64,000 nt of DNA, from assembly GCA_025766275.1 (NCBI GenBank), contig JAFKAC010000005.1, positions 1-64,000 on the forward strand, read 5' to 3'. The notes under the pieces were generated by a model that ran no database searches, was not told the origin of the DNA, and saw nothing but the letters and a program-made list of their open reading frames with translations. This stretch comes from Lactarius indigo. Lineage: Eukaryota; Basidiomycota; Agaricomycetes; Russulales; Russulaceae. The position numbers and the translations under genes were made by a program. This document shows, piece by piece, positions 1 to 11,090 of the stretch; position 1 is the stretch's first letter; the number at the start of each line of letters is the position of its first letter.

Positions 1-2706
1 GAGTTTCTAAACGAACACTTAAGCAAAGGATACATACGCGAGTCAAGTCGCCTACGCGTCATCATTCTTCTTTCTGAAAAAGAAGACGGGAAGTTGCGAC
101 CCGTTCAAGATTACAAACCGCTCAACCAAGTCACACTGAAAGATACATACCCAATCCCGTTGATCTCCAACCTAATCGCCAACTTGCTGACAAAACGCTG
201 TTTAACTAAATCGACATACGATGGGGATCTAACAACATCCGTATCAAGGACGGGGATCAATGGAAGGCAGCATTCAAAACGCCCCGCGGTCTATTTGAAC
301 TATGGTCATGTATTTCGGACTGACTAATTCACCCGCCACGTTCGTCCGCGCAATGAATCGTATCTTCCGCGCGCTACTTCAACAATACCCTACTGAACTG
401 TTCATTTACATGGACGACATTCTCATTGCTACTGTAATGGACTACCCTCGACACCGTCGATAGTCGGACAGGTACTGCAAACCCTCCTGGACGAGAGCTA
501 CTTCCTCAAATTATCAAAGTGCGCCTTCGAACGCACCGAGATCGACTACCTGGGAATGACAATCGCTAACCGCACTATACAAATGGGTAGCGATAAAGTA
601 TCAGGGCTACGCGACTGGCCACGAACATTGGCAACGGTCAAACAAGTACGCAGTACCTTGGAGTCCTCGGGTATCAGCGACCGTTTATACCACATTACGC
701 CGATATCGCTCGTCCCCTGACAAACTTACTAAAGAAAGACACTCCGTTTCAGTGGACGAGCGACTGCACCACTGCCCTAGACACACTACTCTCGATCGCC
801 TGTTCACGACCAACACTGAGACAACCAGATCCCGCTGTACCGTACCAACTGCAAACCGATGCCTCCCTGTACGCCATCGGTGCCATACTAACACAACCTG
901 ACGAACGCCGGAAACACCAGGCTATCGGTTACTTCTCCCAGTCTCTTTCACCGGCTGAATGAAACTATGATGTTTATGATCGCGAACTCCTCGCACTCGT
1001 TCGCGGTCTCGAACATTGGCGCCATTTACTCGTCGCGGCCCTTCACCCCATCACCGTTCTCGTAGATCACCAAAACCTCCTCCACTACCGCTCCCCGCAA
1101 CATATCAACCTAGAGTGGCACGGTTGGTCAACATCCTTGCAGATTACAACATCCGACTCCACCACGTCCCGGGGACACTCTCCACGCTGATGCTCTCTCA
1201 CGGCACCCTGCCCTCGTACCCGACGGACTCGATAACGCCGCAGTCACTGTTCTTCCCCCCGCGTTCTTCATCGCCGTCGCCGCGCACCACAACCCTCGAC
1301 GACCAATGTCGCGCCGCACAACTTACTTGCCCCAACCCATTCCCCGGCGCGCGTTTTCCTCTTCACCGTGACCCTTCTGGCCTCTGGTTCTATCACGACT
1401 GTCTGGCAATCGTGGACGATTCTCCCTGCGGAGGGGGTAATTCGGTCATTTCATGACCTCACTACGGCAGGCCACCCGGACAATCCAATACGTTATCAGC
1501 AATCAGTAAACACTACTGGTGGCCCAACATGACAGAACACATCAAGGACTACGTTCGAGGTTGCGTAACTTGCCAAGCCAACAAAAATTTAACAAATCGA
1601 CCTCGCGTACCTCTAAGTCCGATCTTCCCCGAGCATTCTCTACCGTTCCAAACGATCGCCCTCGACTTCATTACAAACACTCCCGAAATCCCGAGGATTC
1701 GATGCGATCCTAACCATCACCGATCAAGGATGTTCGAAAGCGAACATTTTCATACCATGGAAAGAGAAACATGGCGCCGAAGAAGTCGCACTATCGTATC
1801 TTTGACACGTGTTACCTCACTACGGATTACCAAACAAAGTCATCTCGGACCGCGATCCCCGATTCACGGCCACGCTTACGAAGACCCTATGTTCGGCACT
1901 GAACGTCCAACAAAACATCAGTACGGCTTATCATCCACGTACCGACGGACAGTCGGAAAGAACAAACCAGAAACTAGAACAGTATCTGCGAATGTACGCT
2001 AACTACAACAACAGGACAACTGGGCAACGATGCTCCCATCGCCCAGTACGCGTTAAACGCGTGGCCATCAGACACTACTCGCAAAACCCCGTTCGAATTG
2101 CTCCTAGGTTTTGTCCCATCGGTCCACCAACCAAAGACGTCCACTAACTCCCCTACGACCAACGAACGTCTCGCGACTCTAGCCAAAGCACGAACAGATG
2201 CTCACGCTGCAATGCGGAATACCCAACTAAAATGGGTAAGCGAATCGCCACGCTATCAACCTTATCGATTAGGGGACAAAGTTTGGTTGGATGCCACGAA
2301 CCTAAAAACGACTCATCCGACGGCGAAACTCGCGCCAAAACGATACGGACCACTCATCGTAACACAGAAGTGTCGGAAACGGCCTATCGACTACAACTGC
2401 CGGAAAAATGGAAAATCCACGACGTGTTCCACGCGCACTCCTGACGCCTTATCGTGAAACCGAAGCGAATGGCGGAAAGGAAGAACACCCACTCCCGGAA
2501 CTTATAGATGGGGAACCAGAATGGGAAGTCGAGGAGATTCTCGACTATCGCACCACCGGACGAAAAAAGACGCCGCAATATCTGATACGGTGGAAAGGGT
2601 TCTCCGCGGCGTACGATAGCTGGGAACCCCTCGAAAACATACACGCCCCGATCTCGTCCGACAGTATAAAGACCGCACCAAAACATCCATCCATAGTATC
2701 ACCTTA
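1..2706 (+). pseudogene. Family D pol: RT, RNase H, integrase, chromodomain (decayed)
   Basis: Several frames must be joined to follow it. The start shows the RT finger region (KEDGKLRPVQDY near 80-115). The RT active site FIYMDDI is at 401-421. RNase H shows the QTDASLYAIGAIL stretch near 850-890, with an in-frame TGA near 969-971 before NYDVYDRELL. Integrase shows its zinc-binding part (YWWPN, then CVTCQANKN, near 1510-1590) and its core (VISDRDPRF, then TAYHPRTDGQSERTNQ, 1835-1975). A chromodomain (EWEVEEIL ... YLIRWKGF ... DSWEPLENI) lies at about 2515-2645. The copy is non-functional. The identification rests on motif order typical of chromoviruses. Confidence 0.88.
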
Positions 2707-4129
2707 GCCATGGACAGACATCCCCCTCAGTTCCCTACCATCGCCGCTCGAGAACTCCCGGACGACGTCAATCGACGTATCGACCACGAAGTTAACGAAT
2801 GGGCAAAGGTGGGACCATCATACGATGCGCGCACGAACTCTCCACGATCTCGAGAAGACATGTGGGGACTGAGCACTCATATCGGCGACGACGGGAATCA
2901 TTATCGCCACTCACAGGCCAAACAGCGACGTCAGCAACGTCTGCGACGCGAGGCACTCGAGGAAATCGCAGCTCGCGAGAACGCGCGGAAAGTCCACCCC
3001 TTACCGCCCCGACCAGACACCGCACCGCCTCCCGCGACTGGCAAAAGGTGCTACCCGAGCACCCCTACCAGGTCGAGATACCATTCGCCGATGGGGAACG
3101 AAGAAACGCACACTACCTCCAGTTCGTCATAAATGCTCGAGGGCAGCCCATTGTCGTGGCCACGGAAGGACGCAGCAAACCTTTCTATTATGCTGAACTG
3201 ACGGCGCGGCCTCGCCCCGATATCCAGCCGCGAATTCTTGAAAAGGAATTCATCGACATTTTCCGCCCCGATCACCCGGCTCGCACAGACATCGATAAGG
3301 CCCTCGGACGACTCGCCGACCCCGGGCTAAGTGCAGATGTCCATCGACTCAGAGAATCCGTGCAGCAACAGCAGTTACTCACACTACGTTTGCGCGAAGC
3401 CAAGCACAGCTTGGTAGACTGGGCTGACAACGCAGCTGCCATCGATAGTCGCATTCTCGACGCACGCGCGGTAACACGGTTGACACCTTACCTTCCGAAG
3501 CCAATGCCGACCGCCCTCGCCAGCGTGTTTACGCACGATGGCATTTCCGACCCCCGTCTCCGACATCATCGCGCCGTTATCATGGCCGAAAAGTCCTCCC
3601 AATCCCCCCTCGCATCCTACCCCGTACTTTCGCTGAAGCAGTGGTAGCTCATCCTCGACGTCTCACCTACCCACAGTTGCATGACGAGCCGCAGCGGTCG
3701 GTCTCCCCCGTACTACATGAGGTCGAAGCCGGCGAAGTCACCGAATCGACACCCGTCGCCGCGAGCGAAAACGCGGTGCACAATCGGGACCACGACCGTC
3801 GCGCGTCCATCTACAGTCGCAACGGCTTACCTGTTTGCACATGGTGCGACAGCACCGAGCATCTCACGTTTGAGTGCCACACGCCACACGCCAAATGCGT
3901 CGACCGACGTGTCTGTCACGTTTCAACCACCACCGCACCCAATACGTACTGCGCATGGCTCGCAGTCCTCGGACGAGCTGTCGACCGCGAACGCGCTACT
4001 CAAGCCACCGCACGCCTTCGTGTGCAACGACGCGGTGACCCGTACCGACGTCCCGAACACTACATTTTTCGGCACGACTACGATTTCACTCATGCGACCG
4101 GTAGCGCAAGTCGAGACGACTCAGCCTAG
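2707..4129 (+). pseudogene. Family D post-chromodomain tail with CCHC knuckle
   Basis: About 1.4 kb of coding sequence follows the chromodomain, in at least three frame segments. It contains a strongly charged helical stretch (2920-2990) and then a segment ending in the tail motif shared with families A, B and C (about 3285-3350: IDKALGRL, then LSADVHRLR). Further on is one perfect CCHC zinc knuckle, CTWCDSTEHLTFEC (C-x2-C-x4-H-x4-C, about 3835-3876), and an Arg-rich end. The reading frame stops just before the polypurine tract. The function is unknown. The similarity to the tails of the other families shows it belongs to the element and is not captured host DNA. Confidence 0.75.
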
Positions 4130-4140
4130 TAGGGGGGCTA

Positions 4141-4556
4141 TGTCACGATCACGTGACATCGTGACGTCACGTCACGCAATGCGCGTCCACGTCTCTGACC
4201 CCGTAAGTTTTACAGAAGTCTGGTTTCGTCTTAAGCACGCCTTATGGTGCTAGTATCACGAAGTGTCCACGTAGCAATCGATAGGTGACGTGGCTTGTAG
4301 AAAACGGTCCCCGAAAACCCCAGTATGTACGACTATAAGATGTAGTTCGTAGAGTAGTACAGTCTTTGTCTACTCTTAGTTCCCGAATACCGAGTGCACG
4401 TTGTCTTGACCCTTCTCCCTTGCGATCTCTTAAGAGTGAGCCAAGGAATCCCCGAACACTCGACTTGTGCTGAACCACGAGTCTCGACTCTACCGAATTG
4501 CGTTGAGCCCAGCTCCGCGTGACTTAGCATCCGTACGGTCCCTCGGAACCGTAACA
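4141..4556 (+). repeat. Family D 3' LTR, 416 bp
   Basis: It begins TGTCACGATC directly after a G-rich polypurine tract and ends CGTAACA. A TATAAG box is at 4334-4339. By analogy with families A-C (33-35 nt from TATA to transcript start), transcription would begin near 4367. The start of the LTR is rich in CACGTG/ACGTCA-like palindromes. Only one LTR copy is in the window, so the boundaries come from the TG...CA ends, the tract and the abrupt change to family A gag at 4557. Confidence 0.78.
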
Positions 4557-5197
4557 TGCAGTCATTCGTACACCGGTTTCAGGGTTGATGGGCATGAGGA
4601 TTGCTCGTGCCTCTTCCTGAATTGCGCGTGCTTCCTCAATCGCAACTTCTTCCATTGCTCTTGTTATGGTTGCCATAATGGCTGGTGATCGGATGTGAAT
4701 TGGTTCTGGTTCGGTAATGTGTGCGGACTCAGCTCATTCAATGAGGAGATCTTGTATTGCTCCTCCACTAGTCTCGGTTTGGTTTGGTTCTCGTCCTTCG
4801 CTTTTGTCTTGGCTCTGTTCCTCCTCTTCTTCTGATACTACTTCTCCAGTGGAGTGTTCCCGTACTTGCCCGTCAATGGGGCCCCAATCTGCTCGGCTAT
4901 TGAGTTCTCGAGCGTCGATGTCGCACTGGTATCTGGGTCCTGCTGGTCGTATGACGTCCCACTGAGAGTCTATGGGATTCCACGTAACCTCCGTCCAACA
5001 CAAGTGGTCGAAGTTGAACTCAACTGGTCGGAACCTACTAGGTCCGTTGAACTCCACAAAATATCCGGTTTCTTCTTGTCTTTCCCTCCAACTGGCGGCT
5101 TGTAAAAAGCGCGTGGGGACGTTTCGTTCTCCTCTTCTCGGGAGTGAATATGGACGAAAGTTCGTCCACTGGTCTCTTGTTGTTACGGCCACGGTGG
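4557..5197 (-). pseudogene. Family A gag, N-terminal fragment (A4)
   Basis: It encodes the conserved family A Gag N-terminus. The open frame begins with a GTG (5190-5192) in context ACCGTGG, with no ATG before it. It continues through the RPVEFNFDHLCW motif and the acidic EEEEEQ stretch. It ends where the D element inserted, close to the first family-wide Met (MATITRAMEEV in other copies). It is closest to A3 and about as well preserved. Confidence 0.82.
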
Positions 5198-5198
5198 G

Positions 5199-5209
5199 AT
5201 CTTGGTCTT
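5199..5209 (-). promoter_or_regulatory. Self-priming primer binding site of A4
   Basis: The minus-strand 11-mer AAGACCAAGAT lies 2 nt inside the LTR. It is complementary to ATCTTGGTCTT in the same LTR, downstream of its TATA-like box. Confidence 0.75.
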
Positions 5210-5211
5210 AA

Positions 5212-5706
5212 TGTTACGTCGTCACGACGTTAGCTCGACTTGAGCTCTGTAGAGGCGGCAACAACTTAGCGAATACTCTGAAGACGCGAAGGTCCAGACG
5301 TGACAGATGTCTTGAAGACACGAAGGTCCAAGCGTAGATGCGGTGAACACTCAAAGGCACACTTAGTGAGAGACGATAGAGGGAAGGAGACGGAAAGGAG
5401 AAAGAAACAAGTGACGATTCAAGAAGACCAAGATGGCGTATCTTGGTCTTCACAAGACAGATTAAATACAAATCGAGCAGGCTTTCAAGCGCTGCTATGA
5501 GTCACAGTAAGGTAGCGTCCAACGTATCGCGTAAGTAGCTCGAACCCTAATACTACTACTACTAGTATTAGTGGCATAGTCCCCAGTCAGCAATCAGCGC
5601 GCAATCTCCTATCGTACTCGTAATCGCCTATCGTAAGTCCGCAACTAATCTACCTTACCGCCGTAGTTGCAACCGGTACAGTAAGGGTATGAGTCGAAAC
5701 GTAACA
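5212..5706 (-). repeat. Family A LTR of A4, 495 bp
   Basis: On the minus strand it starts TGTTACGTTTCG and ends GACGACGTAACA. It matches the other family A LTRs, with an extra few bases near its start (CTCATA). It carries the 12-nt inverted repeat around the predicted transcript start and the CTAATACTA...TAGTATTAG palindrome common to the family. Confidence 0.85.
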
Positions 5707-6161
5707 ACTACTCTGTAATGTAGGACTCCTCGTCCGAAGTGTCTAACACTTCTCTACACTTGATCTTGCTAGTGCACAGAGTATAACAGGTGTAACGCGT
5801 TGATATAGTTCAACTGCAAAGACTTCGAAGTGTCCTGGTTAGGGACTGAGGTAGGGGATGCACAAGAAGAGAGGGATAAGGCGAGGTCACACCAAAGTAC
5901 GGAGGCAAGGTTGCTAGATTGCAAACGAAGCCAAGTCTGGCTTCCTACGGTCTATGGTACAGGTTTATATAGGACAGGGTTCCAAACAACATGAACACAA
6001 GTCCACACAATATCAAAGAGACTAAACGGAGTAAACAGAAGTTCGGATCAAAGAAACAGCGCCACTAGTAACAGTAGCTCCTTTGGTAACAAGGTAGTAC
6101 AGAAGGGGAAGGCAGGGTGGAGACATACTGTGACTTAGGTCCGAAGCGTCGGATCATAACA
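5707..6161 (-). repeat. Family C 3' LTR (partial, 455 bp)
   Basis: It aligns with 13083-13539 of the 5' LTR and ends at 6161 (minus-strand TGTTATGATCC). It includes TATATAAA and the AGACTTGGCTT 11-mer. It is truncated at 5707 by insertion of A4. Confidence 0.88.
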
Positions 6162-6188
6162 TGAGCCCCTCTCTAAGTCAACTCTCCC

Positions 6189-7683
6189 TAGAGTGCTTCG
6201 AAGTCCATCAGGTCATAGACATCGTTGTCTACATCGTTGGAGGGGGTGCTTTCGCGAGGGAGGGGGCAGCGATGTTGGCGAAGGAAGTTGAAGGGACCAT
6301 GGCCCCACACTTGCGACAATTTTCATACTTGGGGCACTTGATTTCTTCGTGGCTGTTGCTGGTAAAACACTTGCCACACCACTGAGTGCGTTCTTCTGGG
6401 GCTGGCCAGAGGCACTGATAGGGGAAGTGGTCAGTGCTAGAACACCTCCAGCAGAACTTCTGTTTTTGAGGGCAGGCGAAGGAGAGGTGGTCTTCAGACT
6501 GACACCTGTAACAAAGTCGAATGGTGCCAGTCTCCTTCTTGTTGGCTCTGCGCTTGCGTCTCTTCTTCCTTTCTGCAGAGGGGCTAGGTCCTTCTGGTTC
6601 GTCGTGGAGTCTGGCATGGAGTGGTAGCGAGGTGGAGCAGGGGCAGGAATGGGTGGACTTCAAAGGGGTGAGTTTCTTCTTCCGGAGGAGGGGGGTGTAG
6701 TGTGAGCCATCGGTCTGCAATCCGGACATAGGCCTTGTGTTCTTGCAACCTTCTTCGGGTGCTGGTTAGTTGCATGTCCATGTTGAGGAGGTGCCTTTTG
6801 AGGGGCTCCATCGTCTTGTACAGGCCTTCAATCTCCTTTCGGAGGGCCTTCTGGTTTCGCAAGAGTCGGCGAGTCCTGGAGATTCTGCTGTGAGGCGGTC
6901 ATCTTTCAGGTCTTCTAGGACTTCATCGACTTGTCTGGCTGTGGGGGAAGCTTCGTCCAAGTTCTGCATCTGAGCTGGGGTGATGGGGGAGCTGGATTGT
7001 GGGGGTCGTCGTCTCTGGGAAGGAGGAAAAGGGGGAGGCCATAGTGAGGGAGGTTCTTGCCCATGGTGCCGATGACATCTTCTTTGTTTTCACTGATCTT
7101 GATCCATTTGGCATCCTTTCAGATGTACTGAGGTTGGGTCCAGCTGTCTGTCAGGGATGAGGAAGGGACCATAGCGGCTGCTCACAGGGGTTCATTTCAA
7201 GAAGAAGGGGTAGCCAGGGTCGTCATTCTTCTTCAGGCAGTGATGGGCAATGTCCTTTCAGAGTTAATGAGGGAGTGCTGTCCATGATTGGGTCCGTTAG
7301 ACTATTTCGCCTCTGAGGTGACGCCTATGGTCCTCTAGGATCAGGGGGGGAGGTGGTAGGTCGGGTATCTCAGGGGAGTAGGGGGTAGCTGTGTGTCCAG
7401 GAGGGGAGAACCTGCGAAGGGCTATTCCTCCTCCTTCTGTTTCTATTACGCTGGGCATGGTGGGATCGATGGGCTGTGGTTCCTGGATGAAGTGAAGGGC
7501 AAGGAAAGGGGGGTCGTGCTGGAAGGGAGAATAGCCAGAGGAGGGTGTGACCGAGGTGTTTCGTCAAAGGAGCCTCTTTCCATGGCACGAGCAACAGACG
7601 TTCTACAGAGGAGGAGCGAGAGGGCATGGTGAGGAAGCTAGTGGGGAAAGTGGTTGCTGTTCGTACTGTTACTTCCTTTCGTT
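6189..7683 (-). pseudogene. Family C post-chromodomain tail with zinc knuckles
   Basis: This continues pol after the chromodomain. Several single-base frameshifts are needed to follow it. In order it shows a Pro/Ser-rich start with MPSRSSSVE (about 7605-7632, as in family B), a proline-rich middle, the shared tail motif (VDEVLEDL...LTAE near 6880-6945), and a coiled-coil-like stretch (RNQKALRKEIEGLYKTMEPL, about 6800-6860). Then come cysteine clusters CYRCQSEDHLSFAC and CWRCSSTDHFPYQC (both C-x2-C-x4-H-x4-C) and CGKCFTSNSHEEIKC (6330-6530). The end is acidic, with a stop at 6188-6229 depending on frame. The role is unknown. The tail could bind nucleic acid. Confidence 0.75.
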
Positions 7684-8330
7684 TTAACCATTGCTTTGCT
7701 CCTTCGCTTCTGGGGTTGCTTTCAAAGTGTTCCTGAATAAGTTCTGGGGCGTTGAGGTTCTTTCTGGCTCCCAACTGTTGTGTGCATCGGAGTATCCCTT
7801 CCACTTGATTAGGAACTGTAACTGGTTCCTGTGGCGTCTTGTTTCTAGTATTTTCTCGACTTCCCACTCCTGTTCTCCATCTACTAGATCTGGGGGTGGT
7901 TCCGTAAAGTTCTTTCCATGTATGGAGGTTTCTTTGTATGGCATCAGGATGGATGCATGGAATACTGGGTGGATCCGCCACTGATGGGGAAGTTTCAGGG
8001 CATATGTGGTGGCGGAGATCTTCTTTGTGACCCTGAAGGGTCCATATCTTTTTGGGGCTAACTTGAAACTAGGGTGCGTTGTTTTCAAGTTCCTAGCATC
8101 CAGCCACACACTATCTCCTTCTGTGTGTTGTTCGAAGCGAGAGGATCCTTTGTAGAGTGACTGTGCATGGGTAATTGCTGCTTGGGCAGTCCTTCTGGCT
8201 TCCTGGATTCGCTCCAATCTCTCTTGTGTTCCTGGTACTGTGGTCGTTCTTTCTGGTTGGTGTACTCTTGGGATGTATCCAAGGATTAATTCGTAGGGTG
8301 CCTTCTTAGTGGTTGCGCTTGGCAGGAGTT
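7684..8330 (-). pseudogene. Family C pol: integrase C-terminus and chromodomain (frameshifted)
   Basis: This is the direct continuation of the long pol frame after a one-base loss near 8330 (minus-strand TCCTGCCAAGC where TCCTGGCCAAGC restores the expected NSWPSATTKKAPYELILGY). It holds the integrase C-terminal GPFRVTKKI...HPVFHASIL part and a chromodomain (EWEVEKILE ... FLIKWKGYSDAHNSWEPE). A second one-base shift near 7765 leads into the tail. Confidence 0.85.
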
Positions 8331-11090
8331 GTGGGTGTACTGTGCCAGTGGTAGTAGCTCCGTCCAATTGTCTTGTTGATGGTTTATGAACATTCGGAGG
8401 TACTGTTCTAACCACTGGTTTGTTCGTTCTGATTGTCCATCTGTTTGTGGGTGGTATGCTGTGCTGATGTTTTGTTCTATGTCAAGCACTCTGCACAGTT
8501 CTTTGATGAACTTCGCTGTGAATCTGGGGTCTCTGTCGGAGATGACCCTTCTCGGTAGTCCATAGTGTGGCAGGACAGTTTTGGCATAGAGTTTTGCCAC
8601 TCCTTCTGCGTCTATTGTTTCGCTGCATGGGATAAAGAAGGCTGCTTTGGAACAGTCATGGTCCGTGATGGTGAGAATTGTGTCATTGTCTTCTGATTGG
8701 GGTAGCTTTGTGATGAAGTCTAGAGCGATGGTTTCAAAAGGGAGTGCTTCTGGGTTAGTCTTGATGGGGAATATCGGTGGTTTCGGGTTCCCAGGGAAGT
8801 TCTTGTTTGATTGGCATGTGGCACAGCCCTTTACATATGCGGATATGTCGTCTTTCATGTTTGGCCACCAAAAGTCTTGTGACACTAACCACAAGGTCTT
8901 TGTTATTCCGGGGTGTCCAGCTGTTTTTGTGTCGTGAAACAGGGAAATTACCCCCCTCTTTAGCGGTGTGTTGTCCACAACCACCAGTTTGTCACCTCTC
9001 CACCAGTGTTTGCCTTGTTTTACTAGGTGGAAAGGGGCGGCCCACTCGTTCAGAGTGTCTTGGTGGTCTAATTGGTGTGCCATGACCCGGTCATCTATCC
9101 TTATGGAGAGAGCGGAGTTTGCGAAGATGGTTGGGGTCAGGACCACTACATCAGTGTTATCCCCTGCTCCGGTGTCGTGGTCAGGGCGTCTTGACAGGGC
9201 ATCAGCATGGTTTTGGGGTCCGGGTTTGTGGTGAAGTTTGATGTGATAGTCTGCCAGTCTGGGGATGTAGCGCGCCACTCTCCTATTGATTTGTCGAGGG
9301 TGGCAATAATATTCTAGGTTTTTGTGGTCTGTAAACACTGTGATTTCGTGGGGGGACCCTAAAAGAAGGTGTCTCCAGTGTTCCAGTCCTCTGATTACTG
9401 CCAGGAGTTCCCTGTCATGGATGTCATAGTTGCACTCTGCTTCTGAAAATGATTTGGAGAAGTATCCCACAGCTTGTGGTTTGTTTCGGCTGTCTCTTTG
9501 TGTTAAGATTGCCCCTGTGGCGAAAGCGGAGGCATCTACTTCTAGTTCGAAAGGTTTGTCCATATCTGGTTGGCATAAGATGGGGTCTTTGCACACAAGC
9601 GTGATGAGAGCTTCTAAGGCTTCTGCTGCTTCCTTTGTCCATCTGAAGGGTCCTTCTGACGTCTTTATTGTGTCTGTGATGGGTCTTGCTAAGTGAGTGA
9701 AGTTGGGGATGAAGGGTCGCTGATAACTTAGTGTTCCCAGCACGCTTCTTGCTTGTTTGACTGACTTGATGTCTCTTGGCCAGTCTTTTAGTCCTTCTAC
9801 CTTCTTTGGGTCGATTTTGATTTGAGACCCATCGATGACAATGCCTAGGTAGTGGATCTTTCTTTGTTCGAACACGCATTTTGACGCTTTTAGGAAATAA
9901 GATTCCTTTTCACAGATTTCCAAGAACTCGTGTACAATTTGTCTGTGGCGTTCTGTATCTTCTTCTGTGGCTATCAGGACATCGTCCATGTACACAAATA
10001 GCTCTCTTGGGTATTTGTCCATAAGTGGTCGAAGTATTCTGCTCATGGTTCTTGCAAAGGTGGCTGGTGCATTTGTGAGGCCGAAGGTCATGACTCGAGG
10101 GATGAACAGCCCCCTTGGTGTCTTGAAGGCTGCCTTCCACTGGTCTTCCTCTTTTATGCGGATGTTATGGTACCCCCATCTGATATCGAACTTTGAGAAC
10201 AGTGTTTTCCCATTTAAGTTGGTCAGGATGTCGGAGATGAGAGGTAGTGGGTAAGTGTCTTTTATTGTCCAGGTGTTTAGGGGTCTGTAGTCCAGGATAG
10301 GGCGCAACCCTCCGTCTGTTTTCTTTCTGAAGAAGAAGGAGGAAGCGTAGGGGGAGCTTCCTTCATAGATGTATCCTTTTGCTATGTTTTCGTCAAGATA
10401 TGCCTTCAACTCCTTGTCTTCTTCTGGAGTCAAGGGGTAGATTTTACAGTTGATCTTGTTGGGTGCATCTGGTCGCAATGTAATGGGATGGTCTTCTTCT
10501 CTTTCTGGGGGAAAGCGTTGTGCTTCTTCGTCTGAGAACACTTTGTTGTGGCGCTGGTATTCTTCTGGGATTGCGGTTTCTTTTACTGGGTCAAAGGTTG
10601 TTTTGGTTGCTGCTGCTTTCGCTTCTTGGTGTCGCTTTCTTCGGAAGCGGTACCCTCCTGTCAGGATGGTGACTGCTTCCCCTTTCAGCTCTTGTTTCTT
10701 CCAGTCTATGTCTGGGTTTTCGTGTTCGAACCAGGGATATCCAAAGATCATTCTGTCTTCTCCTAGGCTGGTTACGAAAAACTGGAAAGGAGTTTCTTCT
10801 TCTCCTCTTTTTATCCATAGCTGGCATGTCTCAGTCATGGTGCCATCTTTGTTTAGCGATCCATCTACATTCCGGACCAATCTGGGTGGTTTCAGAGGAG
10901 TGGTTCCTAGTCCAAGTTTTTGGATTAGGTTTCGGTCGATTAGGTTGTCTGTTGCACCGCTGTCCAGCAGTACATTTATGCGAGCTTCTTTGTAGTAAAG
11001 GCGAACGAGGACTTTGATTGTCATAGCACTATCGCGAACACTATACATTGAATTGGCCTCCCTGTCAGCTCTCACAGGTTGGCATCGCAA
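8286..11090 (-). CDS. pol: Family C pol: protease, RT, RNase H, integrase core
   Basis: An open frame of 934 codons, uninterrupted from the gag overlap to the integrase core. Protease LLDSGATDNLID is at about residues 40-51, RT palm VYMDDVLIA at about 365-373, and RNase H FELEVDASAFATGAIL at about 515-530. The integrase HHCC zinc region includes HPGITKTL, YWWPN-like FWWPNMK and CATCQSNKN. The integrase core follows (ALDFITKLP, TITDHDCSKA, VISDRDPRF, TDGQSERTNQW). It starts inside the end of gag in the -1 frame, so it is probably made as a Gag-Pol fusion. The last 15 or so codons are out of frame because of the one-base loss near 8330. Confidence 0.9.
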   Translation of the reverse strand: MRCQPVRADREANSMYSVRDSAMTIKVLVRLYYKEARINVLLDSGATDNLIDRNLIQKLGLGTTPLKPPRLVRNVDGSLNKDGTMTETCQLWIKRGEEETPFQFFVTSLGEDRMIFGYPWFEHENPDIDWKKQELKGEAVTILTGGYRFRRKRHQEAKAAATKTTFDPVKETAIPEEYQRHNKVFSDEEAQRFPPEREEDHPITLRPDAPNKINCKIYPLTPEEDKELKAYLDENIAKGYIYEGSSPYASSFFFRKKTDGGLRPILDYRPLNTWTIKDTYPLPLISDILTNLNGKTLFSKFDIRWGYHNIRIKEEDQWKAAFKTPRGLFIPRVMTFGLTNAPATFARTMSRILRPLMDKYPRELFVYMDDVLIATEEDTERHRQIVHEFLEICEKESYFLKASKCVFEQRKIHYLGIVIDGSQIKIDPKKVEGLKDWPRDIKSVKQARSVLGTLSYQRPFIPNFTHLARPITDTIKTSEGPFRWTKEAAEALEALITLVCKDPILCQPDMDKPFELEVDASAFATGAILTQRDSRNKPQAVGYFSKSFSEAECNYDIHDRELLAVIRGLEHWRHLLLGSPHEITVFTDHKNLEYYCHPRQINRRVARYIPRLADYHIKLHHKPGPQNHADALSRRPDHDTGAGDNTDVVVLTPTIFANSALSIRIDDRVMAHQLDHQDTLNEWAAPFHLVKQGKHWWRGDKLVVVDNTPLKRGVISLFHDTKTAGHPGITKTLWLVSQDFWWPNMKDDISAYVKGCATCQSNKNFPGNPKPPIFPIKTNPEALPFETIALDFITKLPQSEDNDTILTITDHDCSKAAFFIPCSETIDAEGVAKLYAKTVLPHYGLPRRVISDRDPRFTAKFIKELCRVLDIEQNISTAYHPQTDGQSERTNQWLEQYLRMFINHQQDNWTELLPLAQYTHNSCQAQPLRRHPTN

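Larger units (their letters stand above)
1..4556 (+). mobile_element. Family D Ty3/gypsy element, 3' part only
   Basis: The 3' part of a chromovirus-type LTR retrotransposon enters the window inside reverse transcriptase. It runs through RNase H, integrase, chromodomain and a long tail to a polypurine tract (4129-4140) and a 3' LTR that starts TGTCACG. The coding part is broken by many frameshifts and stops, so the copy is old. It ends exactly where a minus-strand family A gag fragment begins, so D probably inserted into that A copy. The 5' LTR, gag and protease are outside the window. Confidence 0.88.
4557..5706 (-). mobile_element. Family A copy A4 (5' LTR and start of gag)
   Basis: The 5' LTR, primer binding site and about 640 bp of gag of a family A element read on the minus strand. 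The rest of A4 is cut off by the D element at 4556. On the right its LTR is inserted into the 3' LTR of the C element, which resumes at 5707 with ACTAC. Confidence 0.85.
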
